NCBI RefSeq assembly: GCF_040115645.1
Contig: NC_089551.1
Coordinates: 2,108,001-2,172,000 of the forward strand
Direction of reading: 5' to 3'
Length of the DNA: 64,000 bases
From: Euwallacea fornicatus
Taxonomy: Eukaryota > Arthropoda > Insecta > Coleoptera > Curculionidae
Shown piece after piece: positions 1 to 11,792 of this stretch (positions are counted from its first letter, which is position 1; each line of letters opens with the position of its first letter). Made by a program: the position numbers and the translations under genes. The notes under the pieces are model-generated. The model did no database searches. It saw only the letters and a program-made list of their open reading frames with translations, and was not told the origin of the DNA.

Positions 1-71
1 TAACAAATACCTCCTCAAATCTTAAAAGAAAATGTTTTGAGGAATTTGAATTTTGGTTTGCTCAGTGTCAG

Positions 72-128
72 GCAGGTTCCAGTATGGGCCAGGTCAACGG
101 GGCACAGTTCGAACATTTAATACGTTAG
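72..128 (+). CDS. Candidate last coding exon of a gene entering from the left
   Basis: A splice-acceptor-like CAG ends at base 71. From base 72 one frame reads Ala-Gly-Ser-Ser-Met-Gly-Gln-Val-Asn-Gly-Ala-Gln-Phe-Glu-His-Leu-Ile-Arg and stops at TAG 126-128. The stretch is GC-richer than its flanks and is followed by about 400 bp of T-rich sequence with a canonical AATAAA at 515-520, as expected of a terminal exon plus 3' UTR. I do not recognise the family from 18 residues. The acceptor's pyrimidine tract is weak, so this may be chance. Confidence 0.3.
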   Translation, partial: AGSSMGQVNGAQFEHLIR

Positions 129-540
129 ATTATAGTAGTTTTGATTGTTATTTTTTAAATATTAATAGTTCGTCGTTATTTCTATTTTTTGGATGTTTTT
201 TCGAAAACTGTTCAATTCAGAAGTGGATATGTGTTTAGATTTTCTTTCGTGAAAGAAGATTTTCATGTTTCTACATTGGGAGACAAATATTTTTCCCCAC
301 CGTAATTTTATTCAATGTTAGTTTTAATATTCATCCTTCGTCCCTGAGAAAAGTTGAAAGACTAACCACAACGAGTGGTGTCATACCCGATTGTGGTACT
401 TAATATCTGTTGTGACAATGTCGTTTGAAAGATTTGTCTTTTCCCTTTATTTTAAATTAAATTACAATTTGTATTATTTTTTGTTTCCTTCCTGCAACTA
501 TATGTTTATAAGAGAAATAAAGGAGAGGTGTTTTGAAACA
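129..540 (+). other. Possible 3' UTR with polyadenylation signal
   Basis: T-rich sequence with no coding frame follows the candidate terminal exon. AATAAA lies at 515-520, followed by a GT-rich stretch (gagaggtgttttg) that could serve as the downstream element. It depends on the exon at 72-128 being real. Confidence 0.3.
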
Positions 541-3500
541 TTCTGACTCCTCAACGCTACCGTCATTGAGCAATAGACAATAATCATAGCAGACAACAAA
601 AAGCTTTCAAAAGCTGATACCGAAAGGCGAAAGAATCATATTTTCATCCTCGCGGGAAACGAATAATGCTTAGACGTTGTAATGATAACAAAAACAACTC
701 CAACCTTCGCCATTTTTCCGGATTAATGCCGTGGAGAATAATAAATATCAATAAAGGCACCCCTGAAAGTTTTCTGCCGTTCGTTAAGTCGCAAATGGCC
801 TTTTCTTCTTATTAAGTTAATGTCCACGATGTGACGTGAAAAATGCCACACTCCGTGTAGGTGAGTGGACGTAGGAACTTCCTAAAATAAATAAAAGCAA
901 ACTTAGCACAGTAAATTGGCCCTCAGTGCGGGACCGCAGATTGTTAATTCTCTCCTGCAACAAAGAACTAAAGCTATTATTCCGAATGGGGAAAAACGAG
1001 GCATTAACTGTTAAAACTGCACAAAGTGTTTAATGAAAATTCCACTATCAACTCGGTGATTAGGTGAATAAATAGTCAAATTAGCCTTAAAAACTGGGCG
1101 AGTTTAATAGGGCGCTTAAAAAAAGCTTCCGTCTAGTGGAGGTTTTATTGAAATTTGTTTCAAATGATCTCTTTCGGAGGGAATTGGGCGAATCGATGGT
1201 GGAATATCTCTAAAACATAGTTTATCACGGGTAACATTTGAATAATATGCGCGAAAGAGCCTCTATCTCAGGCATTCCCACCATGAAAGATTCCGTAACC
1301 GCCCTTTGATATTCAATAAACTTGCTCGACAGATTTCAATTAGAGAGGCAATTTATGAGAGAAATACCATTCAAATTCGTCAAAATGGCATATTATAAAA
1401 CTCCTGGACTCAATCGCTCTGACTTATAATGGATTAATTAAACAAACCATCGCTCAAAAGCAATTACACAACATGAATCCCCGGACGAACCTTTGCAAAC
1501 GATTGATTTAGACTCTAACTGCCGGCATCGAAACAAATAATATAAATTAATTAGAGTAGCGGAAACACACTTGCGGTCTCCATTCTCAGTCCTTTATAGG
1601 GCGGCGAATAGACCCTTCCAGTTTTCCGAACCGACACAATGTGCCCTAATGGCAGCGAGGACTGTTTGCCCGGCCTGGAGGAAATGTTTTCTTAAGAAAT
1701 TGTCCCCTTTTCACATGTGTGTTTCGCCCTCTTAACGATTCACTCGAGGAAATTTTCTTTCAGGGTGACGCAGATGTGTGTGGAGTGCGCCCGAGGCCTT
1801 CAGGTGTCCTTGGTACTTTAATATTTCGGTACAACTAACTTGGGGGTCTGAAAATGAATCGATGGATTTAGTGGATCTTTCTCAAACAGTAAAGTTGTAT
1901 TTTTAAGTTTTGAAATGTGCTGAAACCTCGCCAATGTTCGAAGCTTACAAAACTGAATTATACATCACAATCTGAGCATACAAATATGTAAAAATAATGT
2001 ATAATTCTATTTCAAGCAGGAAAACTCGCATCCTTCTTCGCTTTGTGTATTAATGCATTTTCTCATGTATTGCCCTGCCAGAATAAAGCGAGTGTAATCT
2101 TGTCAAAAGGAAAATTTCTATTTATCCACTTCTTTTTATGTCTCTAAATGAAACCGCTGAGAGGTAATCTCATGCATTTCTGTTTCGCTCGAACTATTAT
2201 TTAATATGTCAGGTCAAATAGTACTAAAAAATTCGAATTGGACCGTAATATTAGTTTTAGTTGAAGTTCTGGTTTACTTCCAAATCGATTTTGTCGATTG
2301 TCAGACTAAGTTGAAACGGAATTGCCTTAAAGTATTTTCTAAGGCTCGGGGACTACAAGTGATCTACAGTCAATATAGGATCCAAATCGATCAAGTTAAG
2401 CCAAGAACATAAGCATCCGAAGAACCGTACCGTAGTCGAGCTAAACGAGATTGGTGTAGCATTTGAATACCTAATTTGCAATGGATAGTTTCCAATATTT
2501 TCCATCGTCTTTTAGATGATGTTGAATTAGATGGAGATTAATTGCAGTAAAAGGAAGAACACAGGGGCGCGCCATAGTCGAGGTGAGAAAAATCTTTATG
2601 AAATGCGAATTAATTTAAAATTAATATTATTCGGATAAATGTACATGTTGAGTCTTTCACCGAATTACAGCAAATTAGAAACAGGCACTGTATTTCAGCC
2701 AAGAGGGGAGAAATAATTTTAATTAATTATCATCTCTGTCAAGGTTTGTCTAATCCCGAAACGATGGTAAACTTCCTCCATTTCATAATCTCTAAAATCA
2801 ACTGCAAGAATTCTGAAATTTCCAAGTCTAAGACTACTTAAGTAAATTGTTTTTGCTTCGACGCAGACAATACATTATACCGAAATTACCCAGAACACAA
2901 CAAGTGTGATAAATTTCAACGTTTCATTTTAACAAGGTCGAATTCAAAATTTGGCGGAAAAAAATTAATTAATAAAGCCCCACATGTTTACGAAACGGCG
3001 GGCTTACGAGGGGCCCCGTGGAGAGCTCGTTTTATTGGCAATTTGGTGCCGATATTGAAGCTTCATTTAACCCCTACGTAGTTGCTCGTTTGTGAGGATT
3101 TTTTTCACCACAAACATGCTGAAATCTGTCATTGGTTTGTATAAATCCTGAAGCGTAATCATATTAAAGTTTTGTAATTACACTTGTAAACTAAATCTCA
3201 AGCCTCCGCCGTTCGATACCCCAGGGAGGGGGATCCCTTGGTTTAATTTAAGGGACCTGTGTGTATGCTAACGTATTTACCGCTCTGCTAATTGGTAACA
3301 CGCTAAATACGGAATTTGGTTCATTAACGAAACTGGCAGCAATGACCTCACCCAGCTCAACTTACCCATTATTGTTTAGTTTATTCCATTTAAATAAAAG
3401 TCGAAACGTGGAGTTTAGCAAATTACCTAGGGAAATGAGCAACGTGCCACGCCGTCCCTTCTAAGACCGTAAAGTAGGCGCCTTAAGAGAAAATGACCCT

Positions 3501-5193
3501 GCGGGTCAATCACGTCCTTTATTTGAGGATTAATTAAAGGTTATACCTTTGTGAAAGGGCCGGGATGCCAAAAATAGTTTGGCGGTAGCTGATGAGGATT
3601 ATCCTCCATTAGAAGCTGGGAAAATTATTAGAGAATATGACAACTTTCTAGCAGGAATCTTTATCAAAAATTATTGAGAAGACATGCCCAATCCGACTTG
3701 AGGATAAATTGCCTAGAATAAATTGGAAATCGTTCTTTATCTCCTGCTTGGGAGAATTTATAGACTTTTACGTAGTAATTATTCTCCCTCTAAAGGGCAA
3801 ATAAATTTCTAGTCGAAGCAGTTATCAGAGCTCAATTAACTCCCGGTAATGATTTATGGCAAAAGAAAAACTTAAATAAGTTGTGTCCCTATTCATCAAT
3901 GTCGTGACACGCCGAAACGAAACAGGTTATCATCCGATATTGGCCCTACCTGTAACTCGATTTTACTGCTGGGTCAGTTTACTTAGGCCCCGCTATCCAT
4001 TAGCAGGGACAACAGTATAAGATCCCTCTGCTTAATAGTTCGAGCTACTGAAACGATATTTATATTGGAAACCTGTACAGAAGTTAACAACTCTAGGCGC
4101 TGAGTGGCATGATTGATCGTTGCCTGATACATGCCGAGTAGCTGATTTCCCTCTCTAGCTAATGAAATGCTCCCAGAGCAATTCATCAAAAAAGCCGTGG
4201 TATGTAAACGTAACCAGTGAGGTTTGTTTGCCTGCATTTGGCAGAGTAACTGTTTTATTCCATGAACAAATCCTGTCAACATCGACAGTTATGAATGGTC
4301 AAATCGAAGCCGGTATTTCCTTTGATTAGGGCGAATGAGTTTAAGTTTGCACCTGGACAAAGTACAATTTGTTGCAGCCGCAAAACAACCTAGCGAGTGC
4401 GATATGAAAAGTGCTTAACTTGTAGCTTGAATAGCAGCCAAGGGAGTTCCTATCCCGAATATCTGTATTTGTAAGGAATTCCTACCCGAAGGAACTTGAT
4501 ATTTCCGGTCATGACTTGGAATTTTTCTAACTAACACCTATAAAACTTTGTCATTGGGTGGCTTAGAGGGATCGTAAATTTGTGAAAGTTTAAAAAGCCC
4601 ATAAAAGCTGCTTTTTGATTATTTATCCGCAAACCGAAGGAGTGTAAATTTGTTTTATAGGTATGTTTTCGGGGGTTAATTCGAGTGCAAACAAACCAAA
4701 TATAATCAGATCGTAGTCTTTTACGTTCTGCTTGAAATGCTTGCGGGATTCTCAGCAGTAAAAATTTAATACTGCCCATAAAAGCGTCGAATTATAAAAG
4801 TTCAACCAGTCGTAAAATATTTAGTTCGGCATTAATAAACCTTCGAACCCCATGGAAGATTGGCGTGACACTCAGAGAGTAAGCGTTTAATCACGGGCGA
4901 GTAAATTCACGTCCAAATATTTGCTTTATTCCCATAAACCTTTTCGCAGATTCCTGTTTATTTAACTGCCAACTTTGGGACCCTAAAAGTCGAATGTATT
5001 TTTAACCGGCTTAAATTAATCACATTTCAGCAGCGCTAGTGCATTGTCTGGGAAACGAGCACAAAGAACGGTCCTTTTTGTATCCGTTAGCACTTCTGGT
5101 TTACAAATGGCACAATTTTAAAAAAGCACATATAAGTCAGCCACCGGAACGAGTCACGTAAATCAGCGGCGATTGTTTCACAAGTTGGATTCC
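541..5193. other. Non-coding, no gene recognised
   Basis: Only short chance frames occur here, and none resembles a known family or has convincing splice borders. Degenerate copies of the dispersed SDEGxEF-type motif are seen near 1393-1424 and 2017-2047, minus orientation. Otherwise I see nothing. Confidence 0.5.
2017..2047 (-). repeat. Dispersed SDEGxEF-type motif copy
   Basis: On the minus strand it reads Gln-Ser-Glu-Glu-Gly-Cys-Glu-Phe-Ser-Cys-Leu-Lys-stop. It shares the core GARGAAGGATGCGAGTTTTC with copies at 5.3, 40.6 and 47.9 kb. A weaker copy (Gln-Ser-Asp-stop-Val-Gln-Glu-Phe-Tyr-Asn) lies at 1393-1424. Confidence 0.5.
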
Positions 5194-5725
5194 GGGTGTA
5201 CTTTTCATAGATTACGACCGCGGCACTTGTGAGGTTCAACGATGAATTACAAGGTACGAGACATCTTGAATTTTAAGGCAAAACCCATGAATACTCATTT
5301 TCCCCCAACGGGATTTTGAACATATAAAAAACTGTTTGAAAACTCCCACCCCCCATCTATCTGATAACCAACTATGCTGTACAATTCGATTGTGTAATCG
5401 GTGATTCAATCATTTACGATATTCTGGGTCTACTTTTCATAGATTACGACCGCCGCACTTGGGAGGTTCACCGATGAATTACGAGGTAGGAGACATCTTA
5501 AATTTTAAGGCAAAACCCACGAATACTCATTTTCCCGCAAAGGGATTTTGAAAATACAAAAGCCTGTTTGAAAACTCCCATCCCTCATACATCTGATAAC
5601 CAGCTATGCTGCACAATTCAATTGTGTAATCGATGATTAATTCATTTACGATATTCTGGGTGTACTTTCCATTGATTACGGCCGCGGCCCTTATGACGTT
5701 CAGTGATGGATCACGAAGCAAGCCA
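5194..5725. repeat. Tandem repeat, 232-bp unit, about 2.3 copies
   Basis: The marker GGGTSTAC begins at 5194, 5426 and 5658, so the period is exactly 232 bp twice. Copies 1 and 2 align over their whole length with scattered substitutions. Copy 3 loses similarity after about 5725. Each full unit carries one dispersed SDEGxEF-type motif in minus orientation (5334-5369 and 5566-5600), followed by the words GATAACC and TTGTGTAATCG. There is no open frame across the array. It looks like a local tandem duplication, possibly a satellite monomer. Confidence 0.85.
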
Positions 5726-5782
5726 CAGCTCGCATTTTTCGGAAAAAAATTGAGGTTTGTGTGTTAAAAATTCTTAGCGTTT

Positions 5783-5990
5783 TCTCCATAGATTACGAGC
5801 TACGTGAGTTTCAATTCAGTTAATTGGAAGATATGAGGCAGCTTGGATTTAGAGACCATACCCTAGAGAGGTATTTTTTCTCAAATGGGATTCCACGATA
5901 TTTTTAAATTTAGAAAACCTTTGCCCCACATAACTCCGATAGCTAACGTTGCACACAGAATTGAATTATTTCAGGGTTAATTTGATTTCA
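5783..5990. repeat. Diverged extra copy of the 232-bp unit
   Basis: The order of landmarks matches the upstream unit: CATAGATTACGA, then GAAGATATGAG, then CTCAAATGGGATT, then a CCCCACATAACTCCGATA stretch, then ACAGAATTGAATT. Identity is clearly lower than between copies 1 and 2, so this is an older member of the array. Confidence 0.55.
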
Positions 5991-7015
5991 AACGTAAAAG
6001 AACGCCATAAAAATATAACCTTTCGCCAGACCTCGGCGATAAAGATATAAGGAATAGACTCAGCTCCACATTGAGGCATGGTATCAGAGAAAGAAATTTA
6101 ATAGGTCTTGTCACCACAAAAAGGGACGGTTATGGAAAATGGATTGTAATTTGATTTCGTTGATAAGAGAACAATTTGGGGGCAACTTAAAAGGCTTTTA
6201 CCTCCCTGTTTTAGTACAGATTCACTGCCGGCACAGATAGAGATGCAAAGCAGTATTTTTACGTAAATAATTTTTCCTGCCACGTTTTTCTATGCTAATT
6301 TTTATCTTAAAGTTTTTTCAACGAAACAATAACTGTCGCCAACCCATATTACGAACCCACCCAACGACATCCCGCAATCATATTTATTCCATCTGTAACT
6401 TGTCGTTGCTGAACGAATCAAGGATCTCACTCACTCAAATTGATAAATTGGACCCATTAAGGCAGTTTTGAATATCCCAAGCTCTTAGCCTGAGCTCATG
6501 TATAAAAGCGTTGACCCAAAGATCTCCGAAATGTCGTTGAAGCGAAACTTGGACGTGGAGTTTAAGTGATGGTTCGAACTTTTGCGCAAATACAAAGAAC
6601 TAGTTTCGGATTTTTGTTAAGTGGTCTTTGCACTTGAAACTAACTTTAGTGGTTTGAGTACGTTAGTAGAATTTTGTTAGATAGGTGAAGTTGGGGATTT
6701 GACGATAATCATCCCAATTGTTTAGAGGAAGATTAGAAAACGCGTGTCACTTATGGCCCTAACAGCCGCCAATGTTATTACTAAGGAATGTCCTTTAAGT
6801 AAAGACGAGAAATATATTATCTTTCCTTCCCACATTGATTTGAGCGGCATCGATTCTAAGGCCGAGGTCTCGTTTTATAATCCCTAAGGTTTTTTCTCTC
6901 CACGTTTTTAACTTCTAGAAAACACTTCTAAGTAGATGGCGATATTTTTGTTAAAATTTTGCCTATACTACAAGGATATAATCTTAAAAAGCTTTTGTCT
7001 AAAGTTTGCTTTTAA
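5991..7015. other. Non-coding, no gene recognised
   Basis: There are no supported exons. It includes the first member of a diverged repeat pair (6505-6632, listed separately). Otherwise I see nothing. Confidence 0.5.
6505..6632. repeat. Dispersed repeat, member 1 of a pair
   Basis: It shares ordered blocks with 11225-11355: TAAAAGYGYTGACCC, then AAGTCTCC-like sequence, then AACTTTTGC, then AAAGAACTAGT-like sequence, then TTTTTRTTAAGTRG. The spacing is the same within a few bases. No terminal inverted repeats or coding are visible, so the class is unknown. Confidence 0.6.
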
Positions 7016-7229
7016 GACGACGCACCAGTTTGCACTTCCGTCTTCGCGATGACGAAAATTAATCAACTTGGAATCTTTACCTCACCCACACTATTCACCA
7101 GACATAGCCCTTTCAGATTATTTTCTATGTGCAAAGTTGAAAAAATGTCTCGGTGATAAGAAATTTGCCGATAAGGAAGAGCTGGAGTCGGAGGTTGATG
7201 CCGATTTTCCAACATGCGAACCTCCTTAA
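7016..7229 (+). pseudogene. Mariner transposase C-terminal relic
   Basis: Two frames together read like the C-terminal third of a mariner transposase. The first gives DDAPVCTSVFAMTKINQLG. After a frameshift near 7075 comes LPHPHYSPDIALSDYFL, then a Lys/Leu-rich stretch ending at TAA 7227-7229. The HPxYSPDxAxSDYxL block, which carries the third catalytic Asp of mariner D,D34D enzymes, is well preserved. The N-terminal DNA-binding region and the first catalytic Asp are not visible upstream. It is a frameshifted, truncated, inactive copy. Confidence 0.8.
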
Positions 7230-8067
7230 CATAAACAGGAAAGTGTGTTAATCTCAAAGAAGACTCTGTTGTGGAATAATGTGGTATTTTCCATTTTTTT
7301 TAATGCTAGACCGGGTGCTTCTGGGGCTATTCTCGTACAATATCTGATCTTATTAGAATTTCCACAAGGAAATTTGAAAGAGTTTCCCCAACTTTTGAAT
7401 ATAGTTCCTGACCTCAACATCAATTTTAATTTCCTGCAAACCGTATTATTTACGACCTACTTTTTTCGTCGTCCATATCCGGCTGGGAAACGCATTTCCA
7501 GCAAGAATTATTGCATTTTGGCCCAATTTTCCTTGACCCGAGACACTTCGCCTGTTTTGTCGCAATATTCGTTATCTTATTATTTGGGTTAAGGTCGCCG
7601 CGAAGGACTGAAATCCACCGGCGATTTTCGGCTGAAGAAGTTCACAAACAAGCAATTGTCAGAATGGCGATGCTCTATTGAAATATACATGTCTGGAGTT
7701 GGAAAACATGTATTGGAATAATTCCAGCGGAATAACAGCTTCGGAAGTCCGCATCGAGAGTTCGATTTGCATTCGAGGCGTTTACTACATATAGAATTTT
7801 TATAAGTGGAACTGCAAAAGCGCTTAGTTTCGATGTGATGCCGAAAAACTGAAATCTTGCTTCTGGGTATTGATAGAGCATGATAGGAAAACAAGAAAAG
7901 TGAAAGAAATATACAGACAAACTCACTCGCAAGGAAGAAACTTATACATATCAGCGGCGGCTTAAAGGACGTTGGCTTAGAAATTCCCGACGTGTAGAAG
8001 CCCACAATTCTCCAGCTTATGCTCTATATTGGGGCTTTAGCATATACGCCTCTGTCATTTTCTCTAA

Positions 8068-8091
8068 GAGCCAGAAACACGTTTCTGGCTC
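8068..8091. repeat. Perfect inverted repeat, 11-bp arms, 2-base spacer
   Basis: GAGCCAGAAAC is followed by AC and then its exact reverse complement. An 11-bp perfect arm with a 2-base spacer would form a cruciform or RNA hairpin. There is no adjacent gene model, so a role cannot be assigned. Confidence 0.9.
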
Positions 8092-9934
8092 GTAACTTCT
8101 AATGGTAATGCCTTTCCCCATTTCAGAAAGCCTCCGCAGTTCCACTTTGTTTCTTCGTCTGGTCGACAAAAGCGTAATTATATCCACCGGAAAAGTAAAC
8201 ACATATCAGATATACATGATTAATGACCGTACCCAAACCCGGGGAATATTACGCCCAGAGTATCCGTTTTATCTTCCTAACAAGCTCGACGATCTAATAT
8301 CTGAATTTGATATCCACTTACACGACTACGTAATGTTCTTCGCTCCGGAAACGGTAATGTATGATGAACATAATTCTGCGAAGTGAAAACTGCACTTTGC
8401 GCTTTAAAATACGGGCCGACGTTTTGTGAGGGAAATTAGGCGAGCGAGAAATTAAGCTCTTGAGGTTAAGGAATTCAATTAGGAATTTTTGAGCCCATAA
8501 ATTAAACGGTCTTTGATAATTTTCAACCCTCTGTTACGCATCGTAATAATGAGAAGCGGAGGAGCTTTGAATCAGAATGCGAGCGTTTGCTTTAGCTGGT
8601 CATTGCACGTTAAGGAGATTTTCAAACAGGGTGAACGACACCGGTCTCGTCGGTTCGTTTACGAACACGCACGTCTTCTCGTTTAAGAACTGTTAGCCCT
8701 CAACGATTTGATACCAGCAACTTGCTTTCAACTATCAACGAAATAAAAACATTAAACCATCAATCTTTCAGACAGGTAATCCAGAACTCTCTAGCTGAGC
8801 CTCCCCGGAAAACGACGTTCAAATCTAAAATTAAATAATTTATAAATTGAAGGAAAATAAAAGAGCTGTGAGTGGCACAAGTTTTATAATTTAGAATTTA
8901 GATTGGTGAACTCTTTGGATAACTTTTAAAGTTCGCTATCCGAGCTCATCTAGAAATATTTCTCATTAAGGTAATTCCAGGGCACTCCTGCAGGCATCGC
9001 AAGAAAGTGCATTGTTTTTAATCGAATCAACTACCAATCGCACTATTTGCAACTCTTGAAGTGAGCTGTAATCTGGTTTCTGGAAACTGCGACTTAACCT
9101 ACTTATGGACACTTGTTTCTGAAGGTTAAGGGACAGTCGTGCCAAGTATGAATTCCTGAAATAAACCGTGGACTGTTACCGGAAAACTAAATCCAGAAAT
9201 TCCATTTGGGACATTTGATTTTTTTTAAAAATATTTCCTATTCGAAGTCAAAGCTAAAGCTGAGTTTCCCCTGAATGTTTTCATTTCTCTTTTCGCCATG
9301 TCTTGAGGTATATACCTAGAAAAAGGCTCTACACCATATATTGTGAATTTCTCTTCGAATTGCCTTAACAGCTTGCTTTGACAGACGATTAAATAAACGA
9401 GTTGTTTCTATCACGCATATATCGGTGCGATTCTAGTTCTATACCGATATTGGGCTTGTTTAAGAGATCCCATATTTTATTTTATATTTTCATTAAATTT
9501 TCATTAATTGTCTTCGGTAGGAGCGAACCTCGGTTCGCTACATTTTGTTCTTGACAGAAAATAATTGCTTTCCACCTTGGTGTGCAATTTACTATTAAAT
9601 ATTACTTTAACTTCTCCTACGTGATATCAGAGCTAATATCCCTTATCTCCTGATTTCTACCGAATGCTCTACTGGTGGAACGAACTATCGAACGACCCAG
9701 GAAAAGTGGATCCAGGTATGTCAGTTAGGATTTTGCTAGAAATTCTAGTTGCTTCTTCTGCTCGGTATCAGTCCGAAAGTCTCCTATCTTGCGAGCTACT
9801 TATTCTCTACCAAACCAACTGACAATTCCACCATTTATCGCTTATTGAATAAGATATCGCGAGACGCCGGGAAGGTAGATCCGGCATATTCATTAGGGAG
9901 TTTGAATAATTGATAATTTAGAGGAGTACGTCGG

Positions 9935-9964
9935 AGTGGTAAGGAACCGGAGTTTTATAATATA
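9935..9964 (+). repeat. Dispersed SDEGxEF-type motif copy (degenerate)
   Basis: On the plus strand it reads Ser-Gly-Lys-Glu-Pro-Glu-Phe-Tyr-Asn-Ile. It keeps the GGAGTTTTATAAT half of the motif; the first half has diverged. Confidence 0.35.
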
Positions 9965-10040
9965 AATTGCCGAAGCTTAAGAATTCCCTAGTGTGAAATT
10001 AATTAATTAATAAACTACATCGGTTGCTCTTCCCCAACCT

Positions 10041-10055
10041 CCCCCCCCCCCCCCC
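10041..10055. repeat. Homopolymer C15
   Basis: Fifteen consecutive C residues follow CCCCAACCT. This is a simple sequence, likely length-variable and error-prone in assembly. Confidence 0.95.
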
Positions 10056-11224
10056 ATTCTCTGACCTCTGATACAAATAACCTGTGTAGTTTCCCTGTGG
10101 GGCGACAGTGACGAATGAAAGGCACAATCCAGTTCGCCGGACCTAAGCCCCCGATCTTTCGCGTGAGTTTTTATGCGGAAACTATTTCCTGTGGAGCAAG
10201 ACCGATAGTAGTAACGTCATTTCATTTTAAATGTCAATAAAGTGGAACTGGCCGGAAGTTCCGATGCCAGGTTTAGATAGCGGTCCAAAACTCCAGCTGT
10301 GCCGGAGCTGAATTCTGGTCCGCTTAACCGAAAATCCATACTTTAATAAAGTTAATGTCCGTGATGTCATATTAGCTACGTGCGATGGACAGATGGGTTA
10401 TGAATGCGAGTTATAAATCATTACGCTATCGATCTCGGTTTAATCAGGTTTTGATTACTGCGTGACAGGTATTTGTATGGGAAGTGAATGCCGCCTGATG
10501 GGCCAATTTTGACTTAATTGCTGGTTGTAATGTTTGCATTAAAACAAGGGGTCGATCGGGTATTAGCAGTTTACTTACCCCGGGCCAAGCTATTTGGTAG
10601 ATAATAATCAGGGTGATCTAGAAAATTAATTTTAAAACAATTAAATCGCCGACATCAAACCGATGCGGTAAAGGAGTGTTATAATTTTCTCAGTTACTAA
10701 TAATTCGTTTCCATCATAGCGTGTCGATTTGAAAAATCCAATTAATAAATTCTCAGCGTTCGTTGCTGTGTTAGTGCCATAAGCCTCACGTTGACCCTGA
10801 CTTTACCACATTCCAGCTTCCTGGAATAGTTTCCGAAACAACTCATCAAGTTTCTCCTCAAATTCGTAGTGGCAGCTCTCGCTTTATGTAGATGTAACGG
10901 TACATCGTGAAGCGTGTTACATTCGAACGTATCGTTTATCTGTATTTGACGGCATTTATACCTTAAGTGCCCCATTTTTGGGAGCCGCATAAATTCCGGT
11001 TAGATTTATGGTGCATAAATTTTGATCGATGATATTGTAATCGACGAACCGGGAACGCAAACACGTGCAGTACTTTTATTTCTCTATTTTCCATGTTTCA
11101 GAGTTATGGGAATTGAAAGTTTGTAATTGAAGGTCACTTTTTCGATTTTGCATGGTCTGACTTCCGCTAAAATAACTCCCCAATAAAACTCGACAAAACA
11201 CCGATTCAATTTAACATTTTTATT

Positions 11225-11355
11225 AAAAGTGCTGACCCGAAAGTCCCCATTGTGCTCCGCGACTCAAACTTTAGCCGGAAAGTTAGTGATAACTCAAACT
11301 TTTGCAGCGAAATATAGAACTAGTCTCGTGTTTTTATTAAGTAGATTTCGCCAGT
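11225..11355. repeat. Dispersed repeat, member 2 of a pair
   Basis: This is the partner of 6505-6632, in the same orientation. Shared landmarks are TGCTGACCCGAAAGTCCCC, AACTTTTGC, GAACTAGT and TTTTTATTAAGTAG. The 4.7-kb separation and substitution level indicate independent old insertions or an old duplication. Confidence 0.6.
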
Positions 11356-11765
11356 TTTAGTCGACTTTCCTTTCGGTCCCCGATGTGAGTCGCAATAATT
11401 TCGATTAAAACTATTGGACAAAGTTTCATTGGCTTAGTCCGAAATTGGATTGGTCCAATACAAACCGCATTAAAACTTTCTTTGACACGTCAAATTCCCA
11501 GGATTATGAGCATTTTGATGCTTCGTTCCCAGCTTTCTTAAAATTTTATATTGCGCTTTCTTTGAGCTTTCAATTCTTTATCTAAAAGGTTTTGGTGCAA
11601 TATTAGCGATGAGGATTCTGCGCTGTCCACGGCGTTTCTGGCCCTCGCAACTAGTACCAAGCTGCACGTTTTTAGAGGATTTCTTCTATGCATTTTCCTT
11701 TGAAATCCCGATTTTACAAGCAAAGCAATATTCCTGTCCAAACACTACTACGTGTAATGTATCAA

Positions 11766-11792
11766 AGGGATGAAGGTTAAGAATTTTCCAAC
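11766..11792 (+). repeat. Dispersed SDEGxEF-type motif copy
   Basis: On the plus strand it reads Arg-Asp-Glu-Gly-stop-Glu-Phe-Ser-Asn. The first seven bases, GATGAAG, and the distal TTTTCCAA match the core; one codon is now a stop. Confidence 0.45.

Larger units (their letters stand above)
7230..10040. other. Non-coding, no gene recognised
   Basis: Several overlapping frames of 85-140 codons occur at 7245-8386 on both strands, but they have no family resemblance, and those on opposite strands overlap. I treat them as chance. A perfect hairpin lies at 8068-8091 and a shorter one at 9522-9539. A motif copy lies at 9935-9964. A 40-bp imperfect repeat seems to recur at about 9690 and 9865. Confidence 0.45.

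Noticed and set aside
7245..8386. Dense open frames, including 138 codons on the minus strand and 115 and 94 codons on the plus strand.
   Set aside because: No family resemblance, no splice-site support, and opposite-strand frames overlap. AT-rich non-coding sequence yields such frames by chance.
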